A stretch of 64,000 bases of DNA, taken from the IMG/VR virus record IMGVR_UViG_3300020202_000001, positions 62,001 to 126,000 of that record; one strand, written 5' to 3'. The position numbers and the translations under genes were made by a program. The DNA comes from a virus. Position 1 is the stretch's first letter; each line of letters opens with the position of its first letter. The notes below the pieces were generated by a model. It was not told the origin of the DNA and ran no database searches. It was given only the letters and a program-made list of their open reading frames with translations. Positions 7,976 to 16,022 of this stretch are shown here, piece after piece.

Positions 7976-9656
7976 GAACTACGCGTACACGACGCTGTCC
8001 GAGGAGGCGAGCGTCCGGCTGCGGATCGACGGCTCGGTCGGCGGCGTCGGCGGGGCGGTCGGCTTCGAGGTCGTCAGCGTCACCGGCAGCTTCGCGATCA
8101 ACCAGGTGCCCGAGTGCGTGTGCGTGCTCGCGGTCGGCCGCAACGCCGTCGACGGCCAGCAGCTCGCCAAGATCCACTCGGCCGCCCGGTCGATGAAGCA
8201 GATGGTGAAGGCGAAGGTCTACTTCCGGCCCCGCGGCGAGTTCAAGCCGGACGGGACGGAGTGGCCGCGGGGCGAACAGGTCGTGTTCGACGGGTACTTC
8301 GTCGGCATGAGCTACCAGAAGGTCGGCGGCAAGGTGAACGTCTGCGTGCACCTGATCCACTGGCTCAGCGACCTCGCGTTCAGCTCCAGCCTGTCGAGCG
8401 TCAGCCACGTCTCGAACCCGGGCAGCATGACGTTCCCGGCCGCCCTGGAGCCGATCACGCCCGGCGCGGGCGGCGGCGGGGAGGCCGTGTTCCTGAGCAA
8501 CCTCGTGCCGCACCAGGCGATCGAGCCGCTGATCCAGAGCGACCTGTGGGAGGCGATCAAGGTCCTGATGTGCGGGATGAGCACGTTCGAGGGGTTCAAC
8601 CCGATCTGCGGGGCCGGCGGCATCGGGCTGGAGCAGATCAAGAAGAACGACCGGGCCAAGGAGGCCCTGAAGAAGATCGAGGGGCCGGGCGGCGACTGCA
8701 CGCTGGAGTACAAGTACGGCAAGGCCCTGGCGCTGACGCTCGGGCTGGCCGGGCAGGGGTGGGCCGGCATCGCCCAGGCGATCGGCGAGATCCCGGTCAC
8801 CGGCCTGTGGAACATGACGCTCTGGGACGTGCTGGTCGGCGGGTACTGCCAGCAGTTCGGGCTGATGGTCTGCCCCGGCGTCGACCGGGCGGTCGTCGCC
8901 GCCGACTGCCCCGGGTTCCGCGGCCCGACGTGGCGGGAGATCCCGCCGAACGAGTACGAGTTCACCGACCAGTCGGCCATGCTCCCCCGCCCGCTCCGCG
9001 CCGTCGTGTCGCACGGGGCGTCGTACATGGAGGCCGGGGCGAACTTCTACGCGGCCGCCCAGGGGGTCAGCACCTGCGTCAGCGGCGTGTTCGCCTCGAA
9101 GAGCGTCGAGGACGCGGACGGCGTCGTGATGTACACCCAGGTGCCCCGGTGGGTCGCCGAGATCACGACGAGCGGGGTGAACGCCGGCACGGTGGTCGGG
9201 GCCAAGGACAACAAGCCGATCAAGACGGCCACGACGCCGGACGGCGGGCAGAAGGGGCCGGACAAGCCGCCGGTCGAGATGAAGGACGACGCCCAGAAGG
9301 TGCTGGACAAATACGCCCAGATGGTTTTCATCCGCGAACAGCTGCGCGGGCGTAACGGCACGATCAGTGGTAAACTACGGTTCGACGTCGCCCCGGGCTC
9401 CAAGCTGAAGCTCAAGGGGAGCCCGGAGGTGTTCATCGGCGGCGAGGACGAGCTGGCCGACGACCTGTACGTCGAGGTGAACCGCGTCACCTTCGAGATC
9501 AACTGCGAGGGCCGGCGGGCGGCCACCGCGTTCATGCTCTCGGCCGCGAGGAACGAGACGGAGAACCAAGAGGAGCGGACGAGCACCGCGGAGCACCCGT
9601 TCTACGGCGCGAACGTCCTCAAGGGGTTCCCGCTGCTGCCGGAGCACGACATCTAA
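7962..9656 (+). CDS. Probable baseplate hub protein (gpD/gp27-like)
   Basis: 564-aa protein, beta-rich at both ends with a helical centre (residues about 190-300) rich in hydrophobic residues. Size and place (after the tape measure and two small tail genes, before gp25-like and J-like proteins) match the hub that seats the central spike. Residues about 410-450 are a Pro/Lys/Asp-rich linker. Around 9331-9385 several codons end in A or T, unlike the rest of the gene, including a GGTAAACT that resembles a -10 element. The hub assignment is positional; no catalytic motif is visible. Confidence 0.5.
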   Translation: MARDKNYAYTTLSEEASVRLRIDGSVGGVGGAVGFEVVSVTGSFAINQVPECVCVLAVGRNAVDGQQLAKIHSAARSMKQMVKAKVYFRPRGEFKPDGTEWPRGEQVVFDGYFVGMSYQKVGGKVNVCVHLIHWLSDLAFSSSLSSVSHVSNPGSMTFPAALEPITPGAGGGGEAVFLSNLVPHQAIEPLIQSDLWEAIKVLMCGMSTFEGFNPICGAGGIGLEQIKKNDRAKEALKKIEGPGGDCTLEYKYGKALALTLGLAGQGWAGIAQAIGEIPVTGLWNMTLWDVLVGGYCQQFGLMVCPGVDRAVVAADCPGFRGPTWREIPPNEYEFTDQSAMLPRPLRAVVSHGASYMEAGANFYAAAQGVSTCVSGVFASKSVEDADGVVMYTQVPRWVAEITTSGVNAGTVVGAKDNKPIKTATTPDGGQKGPDKPPVEMKDDAQKVLDKYAQMVFIREQLRGRNGTISGKLRFDVAPGSKLKLKGSPEVFIGGEDELADDLYVEVNRVTFEINCEGRRAATAFMLSAARNETENQEERTSTAEHPFYGANVLKGFPLLPEHDI

Positions 9657-9671
9657 CGCACGGAGGCGTCG

Positions 9672-9908
9672 ATGTGTTTCGTGGACAAGGACGAGCCCGA
9701 GCGGAGCCGCTGGTTCTCGGACGTCGTCATCGTGCTGGCGTGTCTGCTCGTGTTGCCGTTTCTGGCCGTAGGAGGCAAGGATGCCCGGGACTCTGACGAC
9801 CCAAGTCGCCCTACCGAAGCCGCCGTCGTCCGCGACGGAGGAGCCGGACTACGACACGATCTGGAAGGACTGGAAGGCGGCCCCGCCCGACCCGGCGACG
9901 AACGCTAG
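9672..9908 (+). CDS. Small membrane protein, hypothetical
   Basis: 78 aa with GGAGG upstream of its ATG. Residues about 17-34 (V-V-I-V-L-A-C-L-L-V-L-P-F-L) form one likely membrane-spanning helix preceded by an acidic/basic N-terminus. The last ~43 residues overlap the next gene in another frame and look like chance extension. Possibly a single-pass lysis-related or membrane-anchoring protein; the function is unknown. Confidence 0.45.
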   Translation: MCFVDKDEPERSRWFSDVVIVLACLLVLPFLAVGGKDARDSDDPSRPTEAAVVRDGGAGLRHDLEGLEGGPARPGDER

Positions 9909-10539
9909 GACGCTGCGGTCGCTCGACCCGCTGATCGACCGGGCCGCCAAGACCCACGTCGGCGACGTGAACCCGCTCGTGCGGAGCCGGGCTCGCAGCC
10001 TCGCGCTGCAGTCGCTGCAGACGTACGACCCGAACAAGGGCCGGTTCCAGAGCCACTTCTACAACCAGATGCAGGGGCTCAAGCGGTACAGCGCCCAGAC
10101 CGCGCAGGGCGTGCGGGTGCCGGAGCGGGTCGTGCTCGACCGGCGGGCGCTGGACATGGCCGAGGGCGAGCTGCGGGACCGCCTCGGCCGCGACCCGACC
10201 GACGACGAGCTGGCCGACCACAGCGGGTTCAACGTCCGCCGCATCCAGAAGGTCCGGGGGTACAGCCCGGCGATGAGCCAGGGGTACTTCTCGCAGCTCG
10301 GCGAGGACGGCGGCGGGTTCGAGCCGGGCGTGAACCGCAGCACGACGGCGGCGTGGGAGCAGCTGATCCTCGACGACCTGAACCCGGTCGACCGGAAGAT
10401 CTTCGACTACCACCGGCAGGGGATGTCGAACCAGCAGATCGCGGCGAAGCTGCGGCGGAGCGCGGGCCTCATCAGCCAGCGCAAGGCCGTGATCCAGAAG
10501 CTGCTGGACCAGGAGCAGGAACTCAGCCCGTTCCAGTGA
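9781..10539 (+). CDS. Phage sigma factor, sigma-70 family
   Basis: 252 aa. Residues about 55-120 resemble region 2 (A-R-S-L-A-L-Q ... Y-D-P-N-K-G-R-F ... F-Y-N-Q-M); residues 128-160 match region 3 (G-E-L-R-D-R-L-G-R-D-P-T-D-D-E-L-A); residues about 200-245 carry a region-4 helix-turn-helix (M-S-N-Q-Q-I-A-A-K-L ... S-A-G-L-I-S-Q-R). It would direct host RNA polymerase to a phage promoter class, probably late genes. It sits inside the tail operon, so its own synthesis would rise with structural gene expression. Some phages keep their late sigma factor elsewhere; here the linkage to tail genes is notable. Anti-sigma or structural roles are less likely. Confidence 0.75.
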   Translation: MPGTLTTQVALPKPPSSATEEPDYDTIWKDWKAAPPDPATNARTLRSLDPLIDRAAKTHVGDVNPLVRSRARSLALQSLQTYDPNKGRFQSHFYNQMQGLKRYSAQTAQGVRVPERVVLDRRALDMAEGELRDRLGRDPTDDELADHSGFNVRRIQKVRGYSPAMSQGYFSQLGEDGGGFEPGVNRSTTAAWEQLILDDLNPVDRKIFDYHRQGMSNQQIAAKLRRSAGLISQRKAVIQKLLDQEQELSPFQ

Positions 10540-10543
10540 ACCC

Positions 10544-10996
10544 ATGGCACAAGCACAAGCGAAAGCCGACGTCGACCCGAACTTCGAGACCCAGGTCAAG
10601 GAGCTGCAGCAGCAGAACCAGCAGCTGGTGCCCGAGGCCCTGAAGGGCGCGCAGCCGAAGTGGCTGATGCCGAAGAAGGAGGGCTGGAGCGGCGACCTGT
10701 TCGACTGGGAGGGGATGCACAAGGCGTTCAACCGGGACAAGAGCAACGAGGACTTCAAGAAGGCGATCGAGGACGCGAAGAGCCCGGGCACGACCGGCGA
10801 CCTCGCGGTCACGACGACGCAGATCGACATCCTCGCCGTCATGGAGCGGGCGTTCCGCGCCCGGCACACGATGGGCCGCCCCCGGGCCTTCGCCCACGCG
10901 ATGGCACGCCGCAAGGGCCACGGCAACGACAAGGGGCCGCTCGTGCAGTGCCAGCTTGAGTACGTCCGCGGCCTGGTGAAGGAGAGCCGTTCATGA
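10544..10996 (+). CDS. Unknown tail-cluster protein
   Basis: 150 aa, strongly helical and charged, starting four bases after the sigma-factor stop. The N-terminus has a Gln-rich coiled-coil-like stretch (about residues 10-30), the centre is acidic and the C-terminus basic (R-A-F-A-H-A-M-A-R-R-K). It overlaps the gp25-like gene by four bases (ATGA), so the two are translationally coupled. No family recognised; probably a small baseplate or assembly protein. Confidence 0.6.
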   Translation: MAQAQAKADVDPNFETQVKELQQQNQQLVPEALKGAQPKWLMPKKEGWSGDLFDWEGMHKAFNRDKSNEDFKKAIEDAKSPGTTGDLAVTTTQIDILAVMERAFRARHTMGRPRAFAHAMARRKGHGNDKGPLVQCQLEYVRGLVKESRS

Positions 10997-11478
10997 CGAC
11001 GCAGCTCGGGAACGTCGCCGACTACCAGGGCCGCACGGTCGACCTCCTCGCCTTCCAGGGCGTGCGGGCCGCCGGCGAGGCCAAGCTCACGCACGCGCTG
11101 GTCCGGCCCGGCGAGGGCGGCGAGCTGTGCACCGGGCTGCAGAAGCTCGTGCAGCGGTGGCTGATCGAGTTCCTGACGACCCGTGGCACGATGCGGTACC
11201 TCCCGCGCCGGGGGTGCGACTTCGTCGGCCAGCTCCGCCGGAGCGAGCTGCGGACGACGGTGGACGCCACGCAGGCGTTCTACCTGTCCGCCCAGCAGAT
11301 CAAGCTGAACCTGCGGTCGGACGAGACGGCCGACACCCCGGACGACGAGGCGTTCGGGTCGGCGACGCTGGAGTCCCTGACCGTGCTGGCCGACTCGCTG
11401 ACCGTCCGCGTGAACATCACCAGCCTTGCGGGCCGGACCGCGAAGGCGATACTGCCGATCCAGGTGAGGACCGGCTGA
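10993..11478 (+). CDS. Baseplate wedge protein, gp25/gpW-like
   Basis: 161 aa. The family keeps a core in which a GT-x-x-x-x-P-x-x-G type loop follows two helices; here T-R-G-T-M-R-Y-L-P-R-R-G-C-D occupies residues about 62-75, after a helix matching the LVQRWLIEFL segment, and a beta-rich C-terminus follows. gp25-like proteins nucleate the baseplate wedge and sheath. The gene precedes the J-like wedge protein, the usual order in contractile-tail clusters. The GC-rich start is coupled to the previous gene. Confidence 0.65.
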   Translation: MTTQLGNVADYQGRTVDLLAFQGVRAAGEAKLTHALVRPGEGGELCTGLQKLVQRWLIEFLTTRGTMRYLPRRGCDFVGQLRRSELRTTVDATQAFYLSAQQIKLNLRSDETADTPDDEAFGSATLESLTVLADSLTVRVNITSLAGRTAKAILPIQVRTG

Positions 11479-11509
11479 CACGACACACCGTAGCGACAAG
11501 GAGGTCGCG

Positions 11510-11617
11510 ATGACTGCCGCAACGAAGAAGAAGCTCAAGACCCTCAAGGCCAGGCAGGCGAAGCTCCGCAGGGAGATCGCCACGCTCGACCGCCAGATCG
11601 CCAAGATCAAGGGCTGA
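11510..11617 (+). CDS. 35-aa basic coiled-coil miniprotein
   Basis: Short gene with AAGGAGG upstream and an ATG start. The product is Lys/Arg-rich with heptad-like Leu/Ile spacing (K-L-K-T-L-K ... L-R-R-E-I ... L-D-R-Q-I) and would form one helix, probably a dimeric or trimeric coiled coil. It lies between two baseplate genes. Coding is supported by the strong ribosome site and an identical arrangement in the next tiny gene. It may be an assembly cofactor; the function is unknown. Confidence 0.5.
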   Translation: MTAATKKKLKTLKARQAKLRREIATLDRQIAKIKG

Positions 11618-11651
11618 GCGTCCGTCCCCAACCGCCGACAAGGAGGTCCGC

Positions 11652-11774
11652 GTGTCCATGCTTTCCGCTTCCACCGCCCGCTCCGCGATGGCCGCCATGC
11701 TGGCGAAGCAGCAGGCGATCGTCCGCGCGCTCGCGGCCCAGCTCGCGAAGTCCCAGAAGGCCAAGGGCAAGTAA
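11652..11774 (+). CDS. 40-aa Ala/Lys-rich helical miniprotein
   Basis: Starts with GTG five bases after AGGAGG; an in-frame ATG follows two codons later. The product is Ala-, Gln- and Lys-rich with Met and Leu on one face (A-M-L-A-K-Q-Q-A-I-V-R-A-L) and a basic tail. With the preceding 35-aa gene it forms a pair of tiny helical proteins wedged between gp25-like and J-like baseplate genes. The function is unknown. Confidence 0.5.
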   Translation: MSMLSASTARSAMAAMLAKQQAIVRALAAQLAKSQKAKGK

Positions 11775-11789
11775 CAAGGACGTTCACGC

Positions 11790-13442
11790 ATGCCGCTCGA
11801 AATCACCGAACTCGACGCCCTGGACCCCACGCTGGTCGAGCAGTCGCTCGCCCAGACGGCCCAGCGCGTGCAGGAGGCGAACCCGACCCTCGACCTGAAG
11901 CGGGGCGTGTTCCACGATCTGCTCGTCTACCTGCACGCGCTGCTCGACAGCCAGCTCCGGGGCGGGGTCATCAACCGCTACCTGTCGGCCCGGTCGCTGC
12001 TGGACATCCAGGCCGACCCGACGCTCGCGGACCCGCTGGTCGTCGAGCGGGTGCTGAGCAACTTCCGCCTCTCGCGGGGCGAGGGGGCGGCGGCGACCGG
12101 CGAGGTGACGATCGTCATCAACCGGCCGATCAGCGTGACGGTCGGCAGCGGGGCGGTGTTCGTCGCCAACGGCCGGCGGTTCAGCGCGAACTCCGCGTTC
12201 ACCGCCAAGCCCGAGGCGGCCCAGATCAACGGCCCGACCGACCGGCTGCTCACGCGGCTGAACGACGGGAACTACGCGTTCACGATCGACGTGACGGCGG
12301 CCGACGAGGGGACCGAGTCCCTGATCGCCAAGAACACGCTGGTCGTGCCGGTCGCCCAGCCGAACGGGTACGTCACCAGCTACGCGACCAGCGACTTCTC
12401 CGGCGGCCTGAACCCGGAGACGAACACCGAGCTGCTGGAGCGGCTGCAGCTCGGCGTCTCGTGCAAGGCCCCGAGCAACCGGCCGAACATGCAGGCCATG
12501 CTCCGCGACCAGGCGGAGTTCAGCCGCGTCGTCCACAGCTCGATCGTCGGGCACGGCGACGAGGAGATGCTCCGCGACCAGCACACGATCTTCCCGGTCA
12601 GCCTCGGCGGCCGGGCCGACTGGTACGTCCGCACGGTCGAGCGGGTCCAGCGGATGACGCTGAAGAAGACGGCGACGCTCGTGTCGGTCGGCGACGACGG
12701 CACGGGCGTGTGGGCGTTCGGCCTCACGCGGGACGACGCCCCCGGCTTCTACGAGGTCGCGTCCGTCCTGCGGCCCGAGGCGGAGAACGTCGCCGGCACG
12801 CTGCCGATCACGTCCGACGTGCGGGGCGTGGACCTGACCGGCGACGGGTTCGTCCCGGACGTCGAGACGGTGGCCGAGGGGGCGTACACGAGGTACCAGA
12901 CGGCCTCGGTCCGGTTCCACGACGTGGCGACCGACCACGGGGCGCTGACGCCCGGGGCGACGCGGGAGTACGACGTCACGGTCACCGCCCTGCCGCTCGT
13001 CGGCCTGATCCACGACTACGTCACCGACTTCGAGGTGCGGAGCTACGGGAGCGACCTGTTGGTCAAGGCCCCGATCCCGTGCTTCCTCAAGGTCCAGTTC
13101 CGCGTGGCGAAGAACCGCAAGCAGGCGGACCCCGACGTGCTGGCGATCGCCGACGCCGTCGCCCGCGCCGCCAACACGACCGGGTTCACCGGCCGGCTGT
13201 ACGCCGGGCACCTGCAGGACGTGATCGCCGGCTACCTGCAGGACGGGATGAGCGTCGGGTCGATCGACATGTTCGGCCGCATCCGCCACCCTGACGGGAC
13301 CAGCTCGTACGTCCGCGGCGACGAGGTGCTCGTGATCCCGTCCGTCGACGGGGCGATGGTCAGCCCCCGCACCGTGCAGTTCTTCCTGGACCCGGCCGAC
13401 GTCGAGATCCAGGTCAGCACCGAGATCCCCGTGCCCCAGTGA
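11790..13442 (+). CDS. Baseplate wedge protein J-like (gp6 family)
   Basis: 550 aa. N-terminal ~110 residues are helical, including D-L-K-R-G-V-F-H-D-L-L, typical of J-like wedge proteins; a beta-rich central domain (about 100-370) contains the repeated V-T-V-G-S-G-A-V-F type loop seen in the family; the C-terminal third has the D-x-x-V-x-A-I-A-D-A-V-A pattern. J-like proteins build the baseplate ring linking wedges. Location after the gp25-like gene is classical. No missing element is evident. Confidence 0.75.
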   Translation: MPLEITELDALDPTLVEQSLAQTAQRVQEANPTLDLKRGVFHDLLVYLHALLDSQLRGGVINRYLSARSLLDIQADPTLADPLVVERVLSNFRLSRGEGAAATGEVTIVINRPISVTVGSGAVFVANGRRFSANSAFTAKPEAAQINGPTDRLLTRLNDGNYAFTIDVTAADEGTESLIAKNTLVVPVAQPNGYVTSYATSDFSGGLNPETNTELLERLQLGVSCKAPSNRPNMQAMLRDQAEFSRVVHSSIVGHGDEEMLRDQHTIFPVSLGGRADWYVRTVERVQRMTLKKTATLVSVGDDGTGVWAFGLTRDDAPGFYEVASVLRPEAENVAGTLPITSDVRGVDLTGDGFVPDVETVAEGAYTRYQTASVRFHDVATDHGALTPGATREYDVTVTALPLVGLIHDYVTDFEVRSYGSDLLVKAPIPCFLKVQFRVAKNRKQADPDVLAIADAVARAANTTGFTGRLYAGHLQDVIAGYLQDGMSVGSIDMFGRIRHPDGTSSYVRGDEVLVIPSVDGAMVSPRTVQFFLDPADVEIQVSTEIPVPQ

Positions 13443-13453
13443 GGGAGGCCGCC

Positions 13454-13717
13454 GTGCTACGCATCAAGGTCAAGGAGGCGTGCGACTTCATCTCGTTCAC
13501 CGACACCTGTTGCGTCAGCGGCAGCAGCACGCGGACCGAGGGGCAGTTCCCGCTCGGGCACGAGATGGACGCGATGGGCATCAACCGCGACGTCCCCCAG
13601 CGGGGCGTGTCGACGATCTGGGTCGACAACGGCACGCTCCACATGGACCGGTGGCTGGTGCCGAGCGTCGCGGTCGAGGTGCTGGACTTCGTCGGAAACC
13701 CTAGCGAGCGACTCTGA
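13454..13717 (+). CDS. Small beta-rich tail protein, hypothetical
   Basis: 87 aa. The GTG at 13454 is preferred over an in-frame GTG at 13439 because GGGAGG lies five bases upstream of it. The product is a compact Cys-containing beta protein (F-T-D-T-C-C-V-S-G near the N-terminus). It overlaps the next start by one base. Probably a baseplate accessory; no family recognised. Confidence 0.55.
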   Translation: MLRIKVKEACDFISFTDTCCVSGSSTRTEGQFPLGHEMDAMGINRDVPQRGVSTIWVDNGTLHMDRWLVPSVAVEVLDFVGNPSERL

Positions 13718-15258
13718 TGGCAGACTTCAAGTTCCCAGCGTCCACGCTCGACCGGCCCGAGGAGCTGCTGGCCGCCCTCGGCTCCCTCTGGGACAACACG
13801 TACCTCGGGAACGACCTCGTGCTCGCCCTGTGCCGGGCCAAGCTCGCCCAGCAGCGGCAGGCGTACGCGGACGGCCGCGAGCTGGTCGACGCGTGCGGCC
13901 GGCTCGACGTGCCCGTCCACCACACCGAGGAGTGGGTCGAGCTGCGGCTGGAGGAGTCGAAGAAGAACGCCGGCGACTACTCGCTGCTGAAGTTCGGCGA
14001 CCCGGGCGAGTTCGAGCGGGGCGGGGCGGCCGCGTGGGGCGTCCCGACCGCCCGCCCGCTGCACGCCTGGCGGCTGCCGGACGGCGTCGTCGGCGTGCCC
14101 GCGATCTTCAACCGGATCGCCGACCCGTCCCGGTCCCTCGTCGAGGGCGTCGACTACGTCCTGCGGGACGGCCACGTCGTGTTCCGCGACGACCCGTTCG
14201 CCGACGAGCTGGTCCCCAAGGCCAGCGTGTTCGTGCAAAACGTCGAGACGGACCGGACCCTGAGCCTGTGGGGCTTCCGGTGCTCGGTCGACCGCCAGAA
14301 CGTGTACCGGCAGTTCGGGTACGTCCTCGGGCTTCAGCTCCCGAGCAGCGAGCACTACAAGCGGCTCGTCAACGCCCTGTTCGACGCCCTGGTCGAGGGG
14401 TCGACGGGCTCGGCCGTACACGCGGCGTGGTCGGCGATCACCGGCATCCCGCTCGCCGCCGGCGGCGAGACGGTGGAGGCCGTGGTCGCGGAGGCCACCA
14501 GGACCCTCGTCGTGACCGATCGTGCCGTATACGCGGTCCCAGGGGCCTCCACGGTCACCGTAGCGGCGGGGCAGGCCCTGCGAGCCGGCCAGCCGGTCTG
14601 CGACGCCCTCACGTTCCACGAGTTCAACCGAGGTCAGGTGCCGGCACAGATCAGGTCGCTTGCCCTCGGCCGGGGCTTCCTCGCCGCCGGCTACTTCGGC
14701 GACCTCGTGTTCGAGAACAAGGAGGTGCCGCTGGTCGTCGGGGCGGACGCCGAGGGCAACACCCGGCTGAGCTGGCGGCTGACCGGGTGGCCCGGCGACG
14801 TCGAGAAGTTCTTCGACGACCTGCACGAGCGGGGCCTCGCCCGCGGCCAGACGCTCGCCCACCTGCTCGACCGCCGCCCGGCCGGCGCGCGGGACACGGA
14901 GCCGACCGCCGGTGCCCTGCCGGCGACGATCAACCCGTTCGGGTTCCTCTGCCGGAACGTCCTGCGGAACAACGTCTTCGTCGTCCGGGTCCGCGTGGCG
15001 GCCACCACGGGCGGGGTCGGGACGGCGGCGGCCAAGTTCCTCCGCCGCGTCGTGCCGCCGCAGACGGCCATGATCGTCCTGGCCGAATTGGAGCTGGCCG
15101 ACGACGCGGTTATCATGGACGGACCGGCCACCGAGACCCGCCCCGGCTACGAAGAGGCCCTGAAGCTCTTCCTGGGCATGTCGTTGTCGGAGACGATCAG
15201 CCCGAACCTGGTCACGGAAGACCTGCAGTTCCGCCAGATCCGCGGACGCTGCCAGTGA
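13717..15258 (+). CDS. Large baseplate/tail structural protein, unknown
   Basis: 513 aa. The helical N-terminal region (1-110) resembles a wedge-attachment domain; residues about 115-210 are beta-rich with a V-D-Y-V-L-R-D-G-H-V-V-F motif seen in several phage structural proteins; the remainder is mixed. It follows the J-like wedge gene, where phages place the gp7/gpI-type wedge partner, and is probably that functional equivalent. Near 14500-14660 codon use briefly relaxes (several A- or T-ending codons). Assignment is by context. Confidence 0.5.
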   Translation: MADFKFPASTLDRPEELLAALGSLWDNTYLGNDLVLALCRAKLAQQRQAYADGRELVDACGRLDVPVHHTEEWVELRLEESKKNAGDYSLLKFGDPGEFERGGAAAWGVPTARPLHAWRLPDGVVGVPAIFNRIADPSRSLVEGVDYVLRDGHVVFRDDPFADELVPKASVFVQNVETDRTLSLWGFRCSVDRQNVYRQFGYVLGLQLPSSEHYKRLVNALFDALVEGSTGSAVHAAWSAITGIPLAAGGETVEAVVAEATRTLVVTDRAVYAVPGASTVTVAAGQALRAGQPVCDALTFHEFNRGQVPAQIRSLALGRGFLAAGYFGDLVFENKEVPLVVGADAEGNTRLSWRLTGWPGDVEKFFDDLHERGLARGQTLAHLLDRRPAGARDTEPTAGALPATINPFGFLCRNVLRNNVFVVRVRVAATTGGVGTAAAKFLRRVVPPQTAMIVLAELELADDAVIMDGPATETRPGYEEALKLFLGMSLSETISPNLVTEDLQFRQIRGRCQ

Positions 15259-15271
15259 AAGGACTCACGCG

Positions 15272-15940
15272 ATGCGAGATTTCATCCTCGGCCCCGCCGC
15301 CATCAAGGGCCGGGTCCGCCTCTACCAGGTCGCCGGCCACCCCGGCACGCAGACGCTCCACAAGGTGCAGGGCGAGAGCGTCGACCCGAACGCGCTCCCG
15401 TTCGTCCAGCTCCCCGGCGAGTGGAACGGCAACCCGGGCTGGAGCCACAACGACATCCTGTACGACTGGGCCTCGATCGTCAGCCGCCAGCTCGCGGACG
15501 GCGGCACCGCGTACCGCATCGGCGGCATGTACATCGAGTACAAGAACGTCGCCAGCCCGAACGACGCGGTGGCCGCCCCGGCGTTCGACCGCACGGGCGG
15601 CATCGGCTACTACAACGGGCTCGCCGGCAGCCCCGACGTGGACTACCTCCGCGTCCCGCTGATCGCGGCCGTGCGGTCCAGCTCCGACCCCGAGCTGTTC
15701 CCGGACGGCAACCGCGTCACGTTCTTCGCCCAGACGCAGGGCGTGGTCGGCGTGCACGGGCGGGCGTTCAGCGACGTCGTGAACTCGAAGGTGTACGGGG
15801 CCGCCCTGGTGGCGATCCCGGACGCCGCCGACCGCACGAAGGACCTCGTGCTGAGCCGCCTGTACGTCCCGGCGAACAAGCAGCAGGTGAAGCTCGCGAC
15901 CAGCCAGATCGGCCCCGAGTGGGAAATCACGCTGGGATAG
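15272..15940 (+). CDS. Virion structural protein, hypothetical
   Basis: 222 aa, all-beta in appearance with many Gly/Asn/Pro turns and few charged helices. AAAGGA precedes the ATG. It closes the first tail block: a hairpin and a dyad repeat follow. Could be a fibre-attachment or baseplate peripheral protein; no family motif seen. Confidence 0.55.
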   Translation: MRDFILGPAAIKGRVRLYQVAGHPGTQTLHKVQGESVDPNALPFVQLPGEWNGNPGWSHNDILYDWASIVSRQLADGGTAYRIGGMYIEYKNVASPNDAVAAPAFDRTGGIGYYNGLAGSPDVDYLRVPLIAAVRSSSDPELFPDGNRVTFFAQTQGVVGVHGRAFSDVVNSKVYGAALVAIPDAADRTKDLVLSRLYVPANKQQVKLATSQIGPEWEITLG

Positions 15941-15945
15941 GAACA

Positions 15946-15969
15946 CCGATACTTCCGCGCAAGTGTCGG
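15946..15969 (+). terminator. Terminator-like hairpin
   Basis: Stem CCGATACTT / AAGTGTCGG (9 pairs, one G-U) around a six-base CCGCGC loop, just after the 222-aa gene and directly abutting dyad repeat copy 3. There is no uridine run, so it may be an attenuator or processing site rather than an efficient intrinsic terminator. Confidence 0.45.
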
Positions 15970-15993
15970 GATCTAAAAACCAGTTTTGAGATC
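15970..15993 (+). repeat. Dispersed AT-rich dyad, copy 3
   Basis: GATCTAAAAACCAGTTTTGA then GATC. The ten-base arms GATCTAAAAA and TTTTGAGATC pair at nine positions around CCAG, the most symmetric flanks of all copies. It lies 29 bases before the next start codon. Confidence 0.9.
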
Positions 15994-16022
15994 GCCAAGG
16001 ACGGCGACAGGAAAGGTCAAGG

